Positions 22,915 through 37,200 of a stretch of DNA of 64,000 bases are shown here, in pieces. Origin of the DNA: Anisus vortex (Eukaryota > Mollusca > Gastropoda > Planorbidae). The DNA lies in the NCBI GenBank assembly GCA_949126835.1, contig OX421507.1, forward strand, positions 13,381,852-13,445,851, given 5' to 3'. How positions within the stretch are numbered: position 1 is the first letter of the stretch; every line of letters begins with the position of its first letter. Under the pieces are notes generated by a model, which saw only the letters and a program-made list of their open reading frames with translations, did not search any database and was not told where the DNA came from. Both the position numbers and the translations under genes were made by a program.

Positions 22915-23941
22915 CAGCTGCAAGACTGTAAGACTAGAACAACAGAAGGGAATAATTAAAGGATATCCCGTTACCTACTGAAGTCGTGTTGGGTTATTCA
23001 AGATACACTTTCGCTGGATAATCAGTAACCTGACCGGATGTGGGAGGAGGGCGAGGCGAGGGCGATAACACGTGTCATTATGAATCAGTTTTTTAACTTG
23101 CAGGAAAATTCTATCGATAATTGTTTCTCCTTGGATAGAATCTCAAGTATAATTTTGGAATGTAGAAAAACAAAAAAAAAGACAACAAAAAAAAAAGAAA
23201 AGAAAGACATGGCTAGTCTTAACATTTACCGACATAGTTAAGTATTGGGTTTAATAATTTAACATTTTGTATTAAATATTCAATACCAATGACATTCAAT
23301 TCCCAAGCGGCAAAACTTCCATTGGTTATATTTTATACTCAAGAACAATCCTCTAAATAACAGTAGCCTAGTCTAGGACTAACTCTATTCTAGTTTTAAA
23401 TTTGTAACAAGATTCACATTCCTCGTACGAGAACTTGTTGAGCATATAAGAATATAAGGTATAAGATATTTAAGATACTTAATGTGCTAACATCACTGAG
23501 GGGACATTTTACCATTAGTTCGTGGCTACATCTCTTAGCTTAAAGATTTAATCGTTTCTTCTTTCTATCGCTGCATGCAGATAGGAACAACAAAAAGAAA
23601 TAATATGTATATGTTACAGACGCTCCTTCTATACATAACATTGTGTTTCTTTTTCCCGTTAATTCGAAATTCATTGTCTATACCTAGTGTTATGTTTTTA
23701 ATTATTCTAAGTTGTTGGGTGTTTCAGGTAAACCATTTTGGGGGGCGGGGGGGGGGGGGGGGAGAATAAAAGGTTATATGCTGCTTTTCCTTGCAAAAAA
23801 AAAGATTGTATTTAAACCTAGATCTAAGTTTATCTAAATTTCTTAGATTATTGTATTTTCTTTAAATATTTCTCATTTCTAAGTCCGAATTTAATACTAG
23901 AAAAATTGGTTTTTGACATTAAAGAAATTGATAAATTTACG
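22915..23941. other. Intronic sequence without recognised genes
   Basis: A short stretch near 23605-23640 resembles the CR1-like 3' end in reverse (TTACAGACGCTCCTTCTATA). A G homopolymer lies at about 23738-23762. Otherwise nothing is recognised. Confidence 0.4.
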
Positions 23942-26900
23942 GATAAATAAACAGATAGATGGTGTATGGCTGGCTGGATAGTTAAACGGATTGATGGTGT
24001 ATGGCTGGCTGGATAGTTAAACAGATAGATGGTGTATGGCTGGCTGGATAGTTAAACGGATAGTTAAACAGATAGATGGTGTATGGCTGGCTGGATAGTT
24101 AAACGGATAGTTAAACAGATAGATGGTGTATGGCTGGCTGGATAGATAAACAGATAGATGGTGTATGGCTGGCTGGATAGTTAAACGGATAGTTAAACAG
24201 ATAGATGGTGTATGGCTGGCTGGATAGTTAAACGGATAGTTAAACAGATAGATGGTGTATGGCTGGCTGGATAGTTAAACAGATATATGGTGTATGGCTG
24301 GCTGAATAGTTAAACGGATAGTTAAACAGATAGATGGTGTATGGCTGGCTGGATAGTTAAACGGATTGATGGTGTATGGCTGGCTGGATAGTTAAACGGA
24401 TAGTTAAACAGATAGATGGTGTATGGCTGGCTGGATAGTTAAACAGATAGACGGTGTATGGCTGGCTGGATAGTTAAACGGATAGTTAAACAGATAGATG
24501 GTGTATGGCTGGCTGGATAGATAAACAGATAGATGGTGTATGGCTGGCTGGATAGTTAAACGGATAGTTAAACAGATAGATGGTGTATGGCTGGCTGGAT
24601 AGTTAAACGGATAGTTAAACAGATAGATGGTGTATGGCTGGCTGGATAGTTAAACAGATATATGGTGTATGGCTGGCTGAATAGTTAAACGGATAGTTAA
24701 ACAGATAGATGGTGTATGGCTGGCTGGATAGTTAAACAGATAGATGGTGTATGGCTGGCTGGATAGTTAAACGGATAGTTAAACAGATAGATGGTGTATG
24801 GCTGGCTGGATAGTTAAACAGATAGATGGTGTATGGCTGGCTGGATAGTTAAACGGATAGTTAAACAGATAGATGGTGTATGGATGGCTGGATAGTTAAA
24901 CGGATAGTTAAACAGATAGATGGTGTATGGCTGGCTGGATAGATAAACAGATAGATGGTGTATGGCTGGCTGGATAGTTAAACGGATAGTTAAACAGATA
25001 GATGGTGTATGGCTGGCTGGATAGTTAAACGGATAGTTAAACAGATAGATGGTGTATGGCTGGCTGGATAGTTAAACGGATAGATAAACAGATAGATGGT
25101 GTATGGCTGGCTGGATAGTTAAACGGATAGTTAAACAGATAGATGGTGTATGGCTGGCTGGATAGTTAAACGGATAGTTAAACAGATAGATGGTGAATGG
25201 CTGGCTGGATAGTTAAACAGATAGATGGTCTATGGCTGGCTGGATAGTTAAACAGATAGATGGTGTATGGCTGGCTGGATAGTTAAACGGATAGATAAAC
25301 AGATAGATGGTGTATGGCTGGTTGGATAGATAAACGGATAGATGGTGTATGGCTGGCTGGATAGTTAAACGGATAGTTAAACAGATAGATGGTGTATGGC
25401 TGGTTGGATAGATAAACGGATAGATGGTGTATGGCTGGCTGGATAGTTAAACGGATAGATGGTGTATGGCTGGCTGGATAGTTAAACGGATAGATGGTAT
25501 ATGGCTGGCTGGATAGTTAAACGGATAGATGGTGTATGGCTGGCTGGATAGTTAAACGGATAGATGGTATATGGCTGGCTGGATAGTTAAACGGATTAAT
25601 GGTCTATGGCTGGCTGGATAGTTAAACGGATAGATGGTATATGGCTGGCTGGATAGTTAAACGGATTGATGGTCTATGGCTGGCTGGATAGTTAAACAGA
25701 TAGATGGTATATGGCTGGCTGAATAGTTTAACGGATTGATGGTGTATGGCTGGCTGGATAGTTAAATGGATAGATAAACAGATAGATGGTGTATGGCTGG
25801 CTGGATAGTTAAACGGATAGATGGTGTATGGCTGGCTGGATAGTTAAACGGATAGATAAACAGATAGATGGTGTATGGCTGGCTGGATAGTTAAACGGAT
25901 AGATAAACAGATAGATGGTGTATGGCTGGCTGGATAGTTAAACGGATAGTTAAACAGATAGATGGTGTATGGCTGGCTGGATAGTTAAACGGATAGTTAA
26001 ACAGATAGATGGTGTATGGCTGGCTGGATAGATAAACAGATAGATGGTGTATGGCTGGCTGGATAGTTAAACGGATAGTTAAACAGATAGATGGTGTATG
26101 GCTGGCTGGATAGTTAAACGGATAGTTAAACAGATAGATGGTGTATGGCTGGCTGGATAGATAAACAGATAGATGGTGTATGGCTGGCTGGATAGTTAAA
26201 TGGATAGATAAACAGATAGATGGTGTATGGCTGGCTGGATAGTTAAACGGATAGATGGTGTATGGCTGGCTGGATAGATAAACAGATAGATGGTGTATGG
26301 CTGGCTGGATAGTTAAATGGATAGATAAACAGATAGATGGTGTATGGCTGGCTGGATAGTTAAATGGATAGATAAACAGATAGATGGTGTATGGCTGGCT
26401 GGATAGTTAAACGGATAGTTAAACAGATAGATGGTGTATGGCTGGCTGGATAGATAAACAGATAGATGGTGTATGGCTGGCTGGATAGTTAAACGGATAG
26501 ATAAACCGATAGATGGTGTATGGCTGGCTGGATAGTTAAATGGATAGATAAACAGATAGATGGTGTATGGCTGGCTGGATAGTTAAACGGATAGATGGTG
26601 TATGGCTGGCTGGATAGTTAAACGGATAGTTAAACAGATAGATGGTGTATGGCTGGCTGGATAGATAAACAGATAGATGGTGTATGGCTGGCTGGATAGT
26701 TAAATGAATAGATAAACAGATAGATGGTGTATGGCTGGCTGGATAGTTAAATGGATAGATAAACAGATAGATGGTGTTTGGCTGGCTGGATAGTTAAATA
26801 AATAGATAAACAGATAGATGGTGTATGGCTGGCTGGATAGTTAAATGGATAGTTAAACAGATAGATGGTGTATGGCTGGCTGGATAGTTAAATGGATAGA

Positions 26901-29690
26901 TGGTGTATGGCTGGCTGGATAGTTAAATGGATAGTTAAACAGATAGATGGTGTATGGCTGGCTGGATAGTTAAATGGATAGTTAAACAGATAGATGGTGT
27001 ATGGCTGGCTGGATAGTTAAATGGATAGATGGTGTATGGCTGGTTGGATAGATAAATGGATAGATGGTGTATGGCTGGCTGAATAGTTAAACGGATAGTT
27101 AAACAGATAGATGGTGTATGGCTGGCTGGATAGTTAAACGGATAGTTAAACAGATAGATGGTGTATGGCTGGCTGGATAGATAAACAGATAGATGGTGTA
27201 TGGCTGGCTGGATAGTTAAACGGATAGATAAACAGATAGATGGTGTATGGCTGGCTGGATAGTTAAACGGATAGTTAAACAGATAAATGGTGTATGGCTG
27301 GCTGGATAGATAAACAGATAGATGGTGTATGGCTGGCTGGATAGTTAAATGGATAGATAAACAGATAGATGGTGTATGGCTGGCTGGATAGTTAAACGGA
27401 TAGATAAACAGATAGATGGTGTATGGCTGGCTGGATAGTTAAACGGATAGTTAAACAGATAGATGGTGTATGGCTGGCTGGATAGATAAACAGATAGATG
27501 GTGTATGGCTGGCTGGAGAGTTAAATGGATAGATAAACAGATAGATGGTGTATGGCTGGCTGGATAGTTAAACGGATAGATGGTGTATGGCTGGCTGGAT
27601 AGTTAAACGGATAGTTAAACAGATAGATGGTGTATGGCTGGCTGGATAGTTAAACAGATAGATGGTGTATGGCTGGCTGGATAGTTAAATGGATAGATAA
27701 ACAGATAGATGGTGTATGGCTGGCTGGATAGTTAAATGGATAGATAAACAGATAGATGGTGTATGGCTGACTGGATAGTTAAATGGATAGATAAACAGAT
27801 AGATGGTGTATGGCTGGCTGGATAGTTAAACGGATAGTTAAACAGATAGATGGTGTATGGCTGGCTGGATAGTTAAACGGATAGTTAAACAGATAGATGG
27901 TGTATGGCTGGCTGGATAGTTAAATGGATAGATAAACAGATAGATGGTGTATGGCTGGCTGGATAGTTAAACGGATAGATAAACAGATAGATGGTGTATG
28001 GCTGGTTGGATAGATAAATGGATAGATGTTGTATGGCTGGCTGGATAGTTAAACGGATAGTTAAACTGATAGATGGTGTATGGCTGGCTGGATAGTTAAA
28101 CGGATAGATAAACAGATAGATGGTGTATGGCTGGCTGGATAGTTAAACGGATAGATAAACAGATAGATGGTGTATGGCTGGCTGGATAGTTAAACGGATA
28201 GTTAAACAGATAGATGGTGTATGGCTGGCTGGATAGATAAACAGATAGATGGTGTATGGCTGGCTGGATAGTTAAACGGATAGTTAAACAGATAGATGGT
28301 GTATGGCTGGCTGGATAGATAAACAGATAGATGGTATGGCTGGCAGGATAGTTAAACGGATAGTTAAACAGATAGATGGTGTATGGCTGGCTGGATAGTT
28401 AAACAGATAGATGGTGTATGGCTGGCTGGATAGTTAAATGGATATATAAACAGATAGATGGTGTATGGCTGGCTGGATAGTTAAATGGATAGATAAACAG
28501 ATAGATGGTGTATGGCTGGCTGGATAGTTAAACAGATAGATGGTGTATGGCTGGCTGGATAGTTAAATGGATAGATAAACAGATAGATGGTGTATGGCTG
28601 GCTGGATAGTTAAACAGATAGATGGTGTATGGCTGGCTGGATAGTTAAACGGATAGTTAAACAGATAGATGGTGTATGGCTGGCTGGATAGTTAAACAGA
28701 TAGATGGTGTATGGCTGGCTGGATAGTTAAACAGATAGTTGGTGTATGGCTGGCTGGATAGTTAAATGGATAGATAAACAGATAGATGGTGTATGGCTGG
28801 CTGGATAGTTAAACAGATAGATGGTGTATGGCTGGCTGGATAGTTAAACGGATAGTTAAACAGATAGATGGTGTATGGCTGGCTGGATAGTTAAACAGAT
28901 AGATGGTGTATGGCTGGCTGGATTGTTAAACAGATAGTTGGTGTATGGCTGGCTGGATAGTTAAATGGATAGATAAACAGATAGATGGTGTATGGCTGGC
29001 TGGATAGTTAAACAGATAGATGGTGTATGGCTGGCTGGATAGTTAAACAGATAGTTGGTGTATGGCTGGCTGGATAGTTAAACGGATAGTTAAACGGATA
29101 GATGGTGTATGGCTGGCTGGATAGTTAAACGGATAGTTGGTGTATGGCTGGCTGGATAGTTAAACAGATAGTTGGTGTATGGCTGGCTGGATAGTTAAAC
29201 GGATAGATGGTGTATGGCTGGCTGGATAGTTAAACGGATAGATGGTGTATGGCTGGCTGGATAATTAAACGGATAGATGGTGTATGGCTGGCTGGATAGT
29301 TAAACAGATAGTTGGTGTATGGCTGGCTGGATAGTTAAACGGATAGATGGTGTATGGCTGGCTGGATAGTTAAACAGATAGTTGGTGTATGGCTGGCTGG
29401 ATAGTTAAACGGATAGTTAAACAGATAGTAGATGTATGGCTGGCTGGATAGTTAAACGGATAGTTAAACGGATAGATGGTGTATGGCTGGCTGGATAGTT
29501 AAACAGATAGATGGTGTATAGCTGGTTGGATAGTTAAACGGATAGATGGTGTATGGCTGGCTGGATAGTTAAACGGATAGATGGTGTATGGCTGGCTGGA
29601 TAGTTAAACAGATAGATGGTGTATGGCTGGCTGGATAGTTAAACAGATAGATGGTGTATAGCTGGCTGGATAGTTAAACAGATAGACAAA
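23942..29690. repeat. Composite 35/47-bp minisatellite, about 5.75 kb
   Basis: The core GGTGTATGGCTGGCTGGATA + GTTAAACAGATAGAT makes 35 bp. Many units carry an extra 12-bp module (GGATAGTTAAAC or GGATAGATAAAC), giving 47 bp. Units with and without the module alternate in patterned blocks. The right end (after about 29050) is enriched for shorter variants. The array lies wholly inside GPCR intron 2. Copy number is well over 100 by eye and was not counted exactly. Confidence 0.95.
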
Positions 29691-29727
29691 GTAGTGCCGA
29701 ATTAGAAAAACTAGATTGACACGTTTT

Positions 29728-29945
29728 TTTTTAATGGTTTATCATCATCATCATCATCAGACCCGTGATTTTCGTCGTGGGGGTGCTACAACGGTGCGCG
29801 TAACCAGATTTCTCCATTCGCCCCGGTCTGAAGCCGTTTGAAAGCGTATCAAGAGGTTGTTCGGTCCACTCTTTCAATTTGTCCAACCACTGTACCTTGT
29901 AGGATGATTTCGGCCAAGGAGTCATGCCTTACAGTATGACCCAAC
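29728..29945 (-). mobile_element. LINE RT C-terminus, 3' part, split by element 2
   Basis: The minus strand reads RHDSLAEIILQGTVVGQ and on to an (ATG/TGA)n run at the 3' end (29742-29759 on the plus strand). This is a typical end of a LINE ORF2. It continues directly from the fragment at 41396-41780 once element 2 and one copy of CAAC are removed: WLGH is formed across the join. Confidence 0.8.
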
Positions 29946-30603
29946 TGTTACGTCCACAATCCCCTTGTGGCCAGAGCTGTGTAGATCTTGCTAATAATTC
30001 TCGTTAGTCCTAGGGGAGACTTTAATCATTAGTATTTATGTTTCAGTATTACACGAACTCTTCTTATAGTCCTGGGCACAAATTCAGTATTTGTATTCCA
30101 ACATTTCCTTTCTTGTATATTATGGTAGTAGATAAATCTTATAGTAATGTATTCAACACAATAGGATAGTAATTTGACAAGGAAGCTTCAGTGTAACTGT
30201 TGTTGATAGTTTATTTCAGGTGGTATGTTCAATATATACAATATATCTATTATGTACAGTTAGAATAAAATAGTGCAAACACAAACGTTCTCAAAGGAAC
30301 ATATTTTGAAACTCTCCGTCTTTCAGACAAAACAAATAATTAAATACTATCCGAGTGGTGCAAGGGATAGACCCATTACCAGTAGGGGTGAAAATCATGG
30401 TATCATTACGATAGGAACTTCCCCTATTAAATAATGAGTCGTTCCCAGACTCTGAGAATTTAAGATCAACACAGAATCCCAACATTACCTAGAACCTTTT
30501 GTTTTCCTACTAAACGTCCTAATATTGTGTGTAGTAAGAAAAGAGAGAGAGAGAGGAATAAACATTGCGTGTTCCAATTCTTGGAAAAACAATATACATG
30601 ACA
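29946..30603 (-). repeat. 3' LTR of element 2 (658 bp)
   Basis: Matches 40720-41395 except for an 18-bp indel (absent here, near 30410) and about three substitutions. It is bounded by TGT...ACA and the CAAC duplication. Confidence 0.93.
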
Positions 30604-30614
30604 CGCCCCCACCC
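30604..30614 (-). other. Probable polypurine tract
   Basis: On the coding strand GGGTGGGGGCG directly precedes the 3' LTR, as expected for the plus-strand primer of reverse transcription. Confidence 0.7.
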
Positions 30615-31848
30615 AATGAAAGAAATAATGTACCATAATTACCCAAGTAATACTCAACATGGTACATTTTTCGTACTTAACACTATCGTTTTAATAACCA
30701 ACAATCAATGGAAGATTATAAGACAATTTAAGCAAACATGGCTCACTGGCACAACTAAATTATAAAAAGTGTCACTACCCAATGGTAATTGTGATTATAA
30801 CGTGATGGACAAATATTTCACCGTTAGTATTAATATTAACTAATGTCTCAACAAGTACAAATAATTCAAAAATATTCTAGTTTTTCTTATTTTAACTATG
30901 TACAGTTGTGTGGATTTCCACCAAAAATTTGCAAAAAGTCTTAATCTATTTAAACAAATATAACATTGCTCAAACTCTGTCAATTTTCAACAGTTTACTT
31001 CTAATATACAAACCAAAAGATAAGTAATACGTAACTCAAATAAAACTATAGGTTACTTCCCCTTTAAATTACAGTGTCAACTTGACATTAACAGGGTTCA
31101 CACCTAAGATGATGATACTTCCCCTTTTCTCAAATATGAGGAGAAAATACGCTCTAGTTACGATTACTACAGTAATCTCAATATTAAAATGAAATCCACT
31201 ATTATGCGTTTTTGGCAAATTTGAAAGTTTAATATAAAAGATTGTTCAGGGTTGAATGAGTGCTCACCTTTAGGTACCTTTGTTTCCCTCCATTCCCGGA
31301 TATATGGAATATATAACAACCTATATACAACATAGTGAATATCCACTAGTTTTTTTTCCATTCTATTGCCATGATATAACAATTTAGCAATAGATTTCCA
31401 ATATTATCTATTAATTTATACCAATTGATATTACATCTCTTTCTAAGATAAAAATTGTACATATTATTATTTAGTTCCATTCATTAACTAAAATAAAACA
31501 AGATAATAAATCAACTAGCTCAAAGTTTTCCCACTTAATTGCATGTGATGACAATTACTTTTATCCATCCATATCAAGTAAATACGTGCATATTATATAT
31601 TTATTGCATCATGCATCAACATTTAAATGGAATTTCTTTTCCATAATCAAATGAATTTAAAATATATCAGAACATCAATATTATACATGATTATAAGAAT
31701 TATTAATACTTTCAAAAGACTTGACTTCTGTATGATACAAGTATTCTATAGGTATTCCATAATCAAAATTCAAACGAATGATAGGTTATCATGACACATT
31801 CTTAATGAATAAGTGAGATGATCTGAAAAAGAAGTATGGGTTATTCAG

Positions 31849-34242
31849 TCAATCATGTAGCACCCGAGATAGAGTATCAGCTGTGACGTTGTCCCTACCC
31901 CTCAGGTGTTTTATGTTTAAGTCATAGGCTTGGAGGAATAAGCTCCATCTAACAAGCCTCTGGTTTTGCTTGACCCTGGAGAGAAAAGTCAGAGGGTTGT
32001 GGTCGGTCAGTATTTCTATCGGGTACCCAGAGCTGTTTACATAGAAATCAAACTGTTTTAACGCTAGGATCAACCCTAAAAGTTCCTTCTCACTTGTATT
32101 ATAATTACGTTCATGGATATTGAATTTCTGTGAGTGGTAGCACACCGGGTGCTCCTCTCCGTGGTCATCCTGCTGAGTCAGCACCGCTCCCATCCCAGTA
32201 TCGCACGCGTCTACTGCAATTTTAAAGGGTCTATCAAAACGCGGGGTCACCAAAATAGGTGCCCTGGATAATCTTAACTTCAACTCATCAAACGCCTTTT
32301 GGCACTTGTCAGACCAAACAAAGCGATTGTTCTTCTTTAGTAGGTCAGTTAAGGGGCAAGCTACCGTAGAAAAGTCCTGGCAAAACTTACGATAATACCC
32401 GGCCATTCCAAGGTAACTACGGAGTTGTTTCCTTGTCTGTGGCACTGGGACATTCTGAATAGCTTCTATTTTAGCATTTACTGGTTTAACCTTTCCACCA
32501 CCCACTACATGTCCAAGATACTCGATAGTGGCATGTCCAAACTGACTCTTAGCCAGGTTTATTGTCAAATTGGCGTTATTCAGTCGTTCAAACAAGTGTC
32601 GTAGTTGACTGACATGTGTCTTGAAATCTGTACTATACACCACTATGTCGTCGAGGTAGGCATTACACTGGAAGATACCGCGAGTGAGGGTGTTTATAAG
32701 CCTTTGAAACGTCGCAGGGGCATTACGGAGTCCGAATGGCATGACCTTATACCTGTAAAGTCCGTCAGGTGTCACAAAGGCGGATACTTCCTGTGCCCGT
32801 GGCGTCAAAGGAATCTGAAAGTATGCGGAGAGAAGATCAATTTTTGTCACATACGTCGCATCACCTATCTTATCAATGAGGTCATCAATACGAGGAATGG
32901 GATACGAGTCAGTCTTTGTCAAATTATTTAATTTCCTAAAGTCTGTACAAAACCGCAATGTGTTGTCGGCTTTTGGTACCAACACACAGGGTGAAGACCA
33001 TTCGCTATCACATTCTTCCACTATGTCATTTTCTAACATATACTTCACCTCTGCTCTAATATGTTCAAGTCTGATGGGGTTAACTCTATATGGATGCTGT
33101 TTAATTGGCCTGGCACCCTCAGTTAATACTACATCGTGTTCTATTAGATGTGTCCTCCTGGGAACATCTGTAAACAGTGACTTATATTCATGTACCAGCT
33201 CAATAATCTTCTCCTTATCTTCTACCGGAAGATGTTCTAGCCTTGTATCTAAACTCTTAAGGGCATCTGTATTATTAAGTTTACTTTCTGCAAACTTATA
33301 TTCTATCCTAGATAAATCCGTCGGGACTCTAGCTAACGAAATCATGGGGACCTCCCGTGGTTTACTCTTTTCCCTGGAAACATAGGGCTTAAGCAAATTA
33401 ATATGGCATACCCTCTGCTTTTGTCTCCGGTCAGGAGTCTTTATCAAATAATTGACCTCGCCAAGCTTTGACTCTATCTCATAGGGTCCACTAAACTTTG
33501 CACTTAAAGGCTGATTTTGCAAAGGTAGAAACACAAGAACTTTGTCACCTGGTGCAAAAGTTCTAGCTGTAGCTTTACGGTCATAGTTCTGTCTCATACG
33601 CTCCTGCATCTGTGGAAAATGAATCTTCACATGGTTAAAAGCATGATAAAGCCTATTTTTAAATTTATCTACATATGACAAAAGTCCAATCGGTTCACTG
33701 TCCGTTAGCCAAGTTTCATGTAGAAGTTTCAACGGACCTCTGACTGAGTGTCCATACACAAGTTCGAATGGGCTAAACCCCAGGGATTCCTGAGTGGCCT
33801 CCCTTGCAGCGAACAGTACATAAGGCGCACCCTTATCCCAGTCTTTCTCGTTTTCATAACAGTACTTTTTAAGCATCGATTTTAATGTCTGATGAAACCT
33901 TTCCAGAGCTCCCTGGCTCTCAGGATGATAGGCACTTGATAGCCTATGGCTTATCCCTAATTGTTCCATGACTTGTTTGAAAATGTTCGAAGTAAAGTTA
34001 GTCCCCTGGTCGGACTGTACTGTCTTCGGTAGGCCATAACGTGTGAAGAAATTTGTCAGGGCGTCTACCACCTTCACTGTTGTTATGTTCCGCAACGGAA
34101 TGGCTTCCGGGAAGCGAGTGGATGAACACATGACTGTGAGCAGGTATTGAAAACCGGCTTTTGTTTTCGGCAACGGGCCCACGCAATCAATGAGTATATG
34201 ACTGAATGGTTCGTCGAACGCTGGTATCGGCTGGAGTGGAGC
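31849..34242 (-). pseudogene. Integrase core - RT - RNase H part (downstream unit and tail)
   Basis: This frame starts just after a 38-bp deletion that removed the link between the integrase zinc domain and core. It encodes the integrase catalytic core (LIDCVGPLP, QSDQGTNFTS, HPESQGALERFHQTLKS) and the PDRRQKQRVCHIN segment. It continues with the complete RT (YLDD box) and RNase H (VDACDTGMGAVL, LTDHNPLTF, VTADTLSR end). RT and RNase H occur complete only here; the upstream unit stops within RT. The nominal first 10 or so residues of the open frame (to 34275) are frame-shifted sequence. All motifs are intact, but the part is out of frame with the Gag segment before it. Confidence 0.9.
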
Positions 34243-37200
34243 ATACGTGGCAAGTCTTGCAGTATTGTTCGACATCTCTTCTCAGTCCTGGCCAGTAGAA
34301 GTAAGGGAGGATACGGTGGTGCGTTTTTCGGACTCCCATGTGACCAGCGAAAGGAAGATCATGCGCCATACGCAGTATATCTTGACGATAGCACTTAGGT
34401 ATTACAATCTGGTGAATACTGTCCCACTCGTTTGTACCTGAGTTGAGCGGTTTCGACTTTCTCATCAACACTTCATCTTTCATGTGGAAACATTCCGCCA
34501 TTGCATCTGCAGTCTTTTCATCAACAGCTTTCATTCTGAGTTGCATTATTACTTCGTCATTCAATTGTTCTTTCACCAATTTCTGCTTTGGTGACAAAAT
34601 GTTATCGTTCTCGGTTGCATCACCAGTTGTTAGTTCAGCAAAGAACGTAGCACTTAAATCGATGTCAGGTGTTTCTGTTATCACTGTTTCATTCGCATGT
34701 GTTTCTTCAGAACAGACAAACACATCTTTCGTTGCACTACACGGCGTAGCAGGAGTCTTTACCGACTTCTTTTTCTGCATTGCTCTTGTCAGTGCACATG
34801 TTGGGCGTTCATTGGCAGGACGTAGGTTTTTGTCCTCCGCCATCTTTGTCTCCAACACTTTAACCATGGGCTCGACAGTGACTCTGCCGCCCATAATGTC
34901 ATTTCCTAATATCATGGAAACGCCTTTGACGGGTAGTGCTAGCCACACTCCCACTACGATGTTACCTGTAAAAATATCCGACTCGAGTTTTATTCTGTGC
35001 AGTGGAGCTTCCACAGCCTCCATACTAGCACCTCTCAGCACAACAGACTCACCGGTACTGGTGGCATCTGTTAACGGCACACTGCCCTCCAGGATCACGC
35101 TGACAGCAGAACCCGTGTCACGTAATATCTGTATTTTCTTCTTGCTGAGTACATCGACTTCTGTCGACACTGTCCCCTCGTAGACAAAGGGTCGAAAATC
35201 GGATAGGTCGTCCTCTTCCGGGACTTCAGGAACCATCTGTTCCTCACGGCCTTCTGAAAGCATAATAGATTGAGTACAGCTATTCTCTTTTACCTTAGAT
35301 AGACTGTTCTCAAAAACCATCGACTCCACAACTATGGGCGATGCCGGCCGCATTTCTTTTGAGTTTCTTGACCCTGTGTTGCACACTTCTTCTGTCTGCT
35401 TGCTATCTTTCTGCACTCTGGCACAGTGTAGAATAGCACCTTGCTTCTTGGTAAGGATCCAACAATCTTTCTTCATGTGGCCCTCTTTCTTGCAATTGAA
35501 ACATACCACCTTTGCTTTATTTACATCTGTCTGCTTCCTGAAATGAACTAAGTTACTATTATTATTTACACCACTGTTCTTATTATTGTTTTCACTTGTC
35601 TCTTTTGGTTTACTAGCCTCCTTGGACTCTGGTTTGTGCACTTTGGGTTTGTCAGCATAATATGGCTTTATGCTGGCGTGAATTATGGCATAGTTATCTG
35701 CCAATCTAGCAGCTTCATGCACATCTTCAACCCCTCGGTCTGAGATGTGAGTTTTAATATCCACTCGAATACAATCATTGAATTCCTCAAACAATATTAG
35801 GTTCTTGAGTTTATCAAACTCACTTACATTCTGTGACCTTAGCCACTGTTCTAACATTTTCTCCTTTTGTCTCAAAAAGTCTACATGAGTTTGATCATAT
35901 GCCTTCTTTCTGTCTCTAAATAGCTTTCTATATTTTTCTGGTGTCAGGGAATAACTTTTCAGCACCCTATCTTTGATCACTTTATAGTCATTTATTTCCT
36001 CGGGTGTTAAACTCAACACTACGTCCAATGCTTTTCCTTTGTTGAGAGTTGACCTTAGCATTTACTGGTTTAACCTTTCCACCACCCACTACATGTCCAA
36101 GATACTCGATAGTGGCATGTCCAAACTGACTCTTAGCCAGGTTTATTGTCAAATTGGCGTTATTCAGTCGTTCAAACAAGTGTCGTAGTTGACTGACATG
36201 TGTCTTGAAATCTGTACTATACACCACTATGTCGTCGAGGTAGGCATTACACTGGAAGATACCGCGAGTGAGGGTGTTTATAAGCCTTTGAAACGTCGCA
36301 GGGGCATTACGGAGTCCGAATGGCATGACCTTATACCTGTAAAGTCCGTCAGGTGTCACAAAGGCGGATACTTCCTGTGCCCGTGGCGTCAAAGGAATCT
36401 GAAAGTATGCGGAGAGAAGATCAATTTTTGTCACATACGTCGCATCACCTATCTTATCAATGAGGTCATCAATACGAGGAATGGGATACGAGTCAGTCTT
36501 TGTCAAATTATTTAATTTCCTAAAGTCTGTACAAAACCGCAATGTGTTGTCGGCTTTTGGTACCAACACACAGGGTGAAGACCATTCGCTATCACATTCT
36601 TCCACTATGTCATTTTCTAACATATACTTCACCTCTGCTCTAATATGTTCAAGTCTGATGGGGTTAACTCTATATGGATGCTGTTTAATTGGCCTGGCAC
36701 CCTCAGTTAATACTACATCGTGTTCTATTAGATGTGTCCTCCTGGGAACATCTGTAAACAGTGACTTATATTCATGTACCAGCTCAATAATCTTCTCCTT
36801 ATCTTCTACCGGAAGATGTTCTAGCCTTGTATCTAAACTCTTAAGGGCATCTGTATTATTAAGTTTACTTTCTGCAAACTTATATTCTATCCTAGATAAA
36901 TCCGTCGGGACTCTAGCTAACGAAATCATGGGGACCTCCCGTGGTTTACTCTTTTCCCTGGAAACATAGGGCTTAAGCAAATTAATATGGCATACCCTCT
37001 GCTTTTGTCTCCGGTCAGGAGTCTTTATCAAATAATTGACCTCGCCAAGCTTTGACTCTATCTCATAGGGTCCACTAAACTTTGCACTTAAAGGCTGATT
37101 TTGCAAAGGTAGAAACACAAGAACTTTGTCACCTGGTGCAAAAGTTCTAGCTGTAGCTTTACGGTCATAGTTCTGTCTCATACGCTCCTGCATCTGTGGA

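Noticed and set aside
23942..29690. Possible CRISPR-like or centromeric array
   Set aside because: Units are contiguous without unique spacers, and the host is an animal. At 35/47 bp and inside an intron it is a minisatellite.
30604..31848. Envelope gene downstream of pol in element 2
   Set aside because: Only a 71-residue chance frame is present; no signal peptide, transmembrane or surface domain is seen.
34443..35183. Antisense 246-residue frame (and its twin at 38065-38805)
   Set aside because: Exact shadow of the Gag-protease coding strand of element 2, duplicated because the segment is duplicated.
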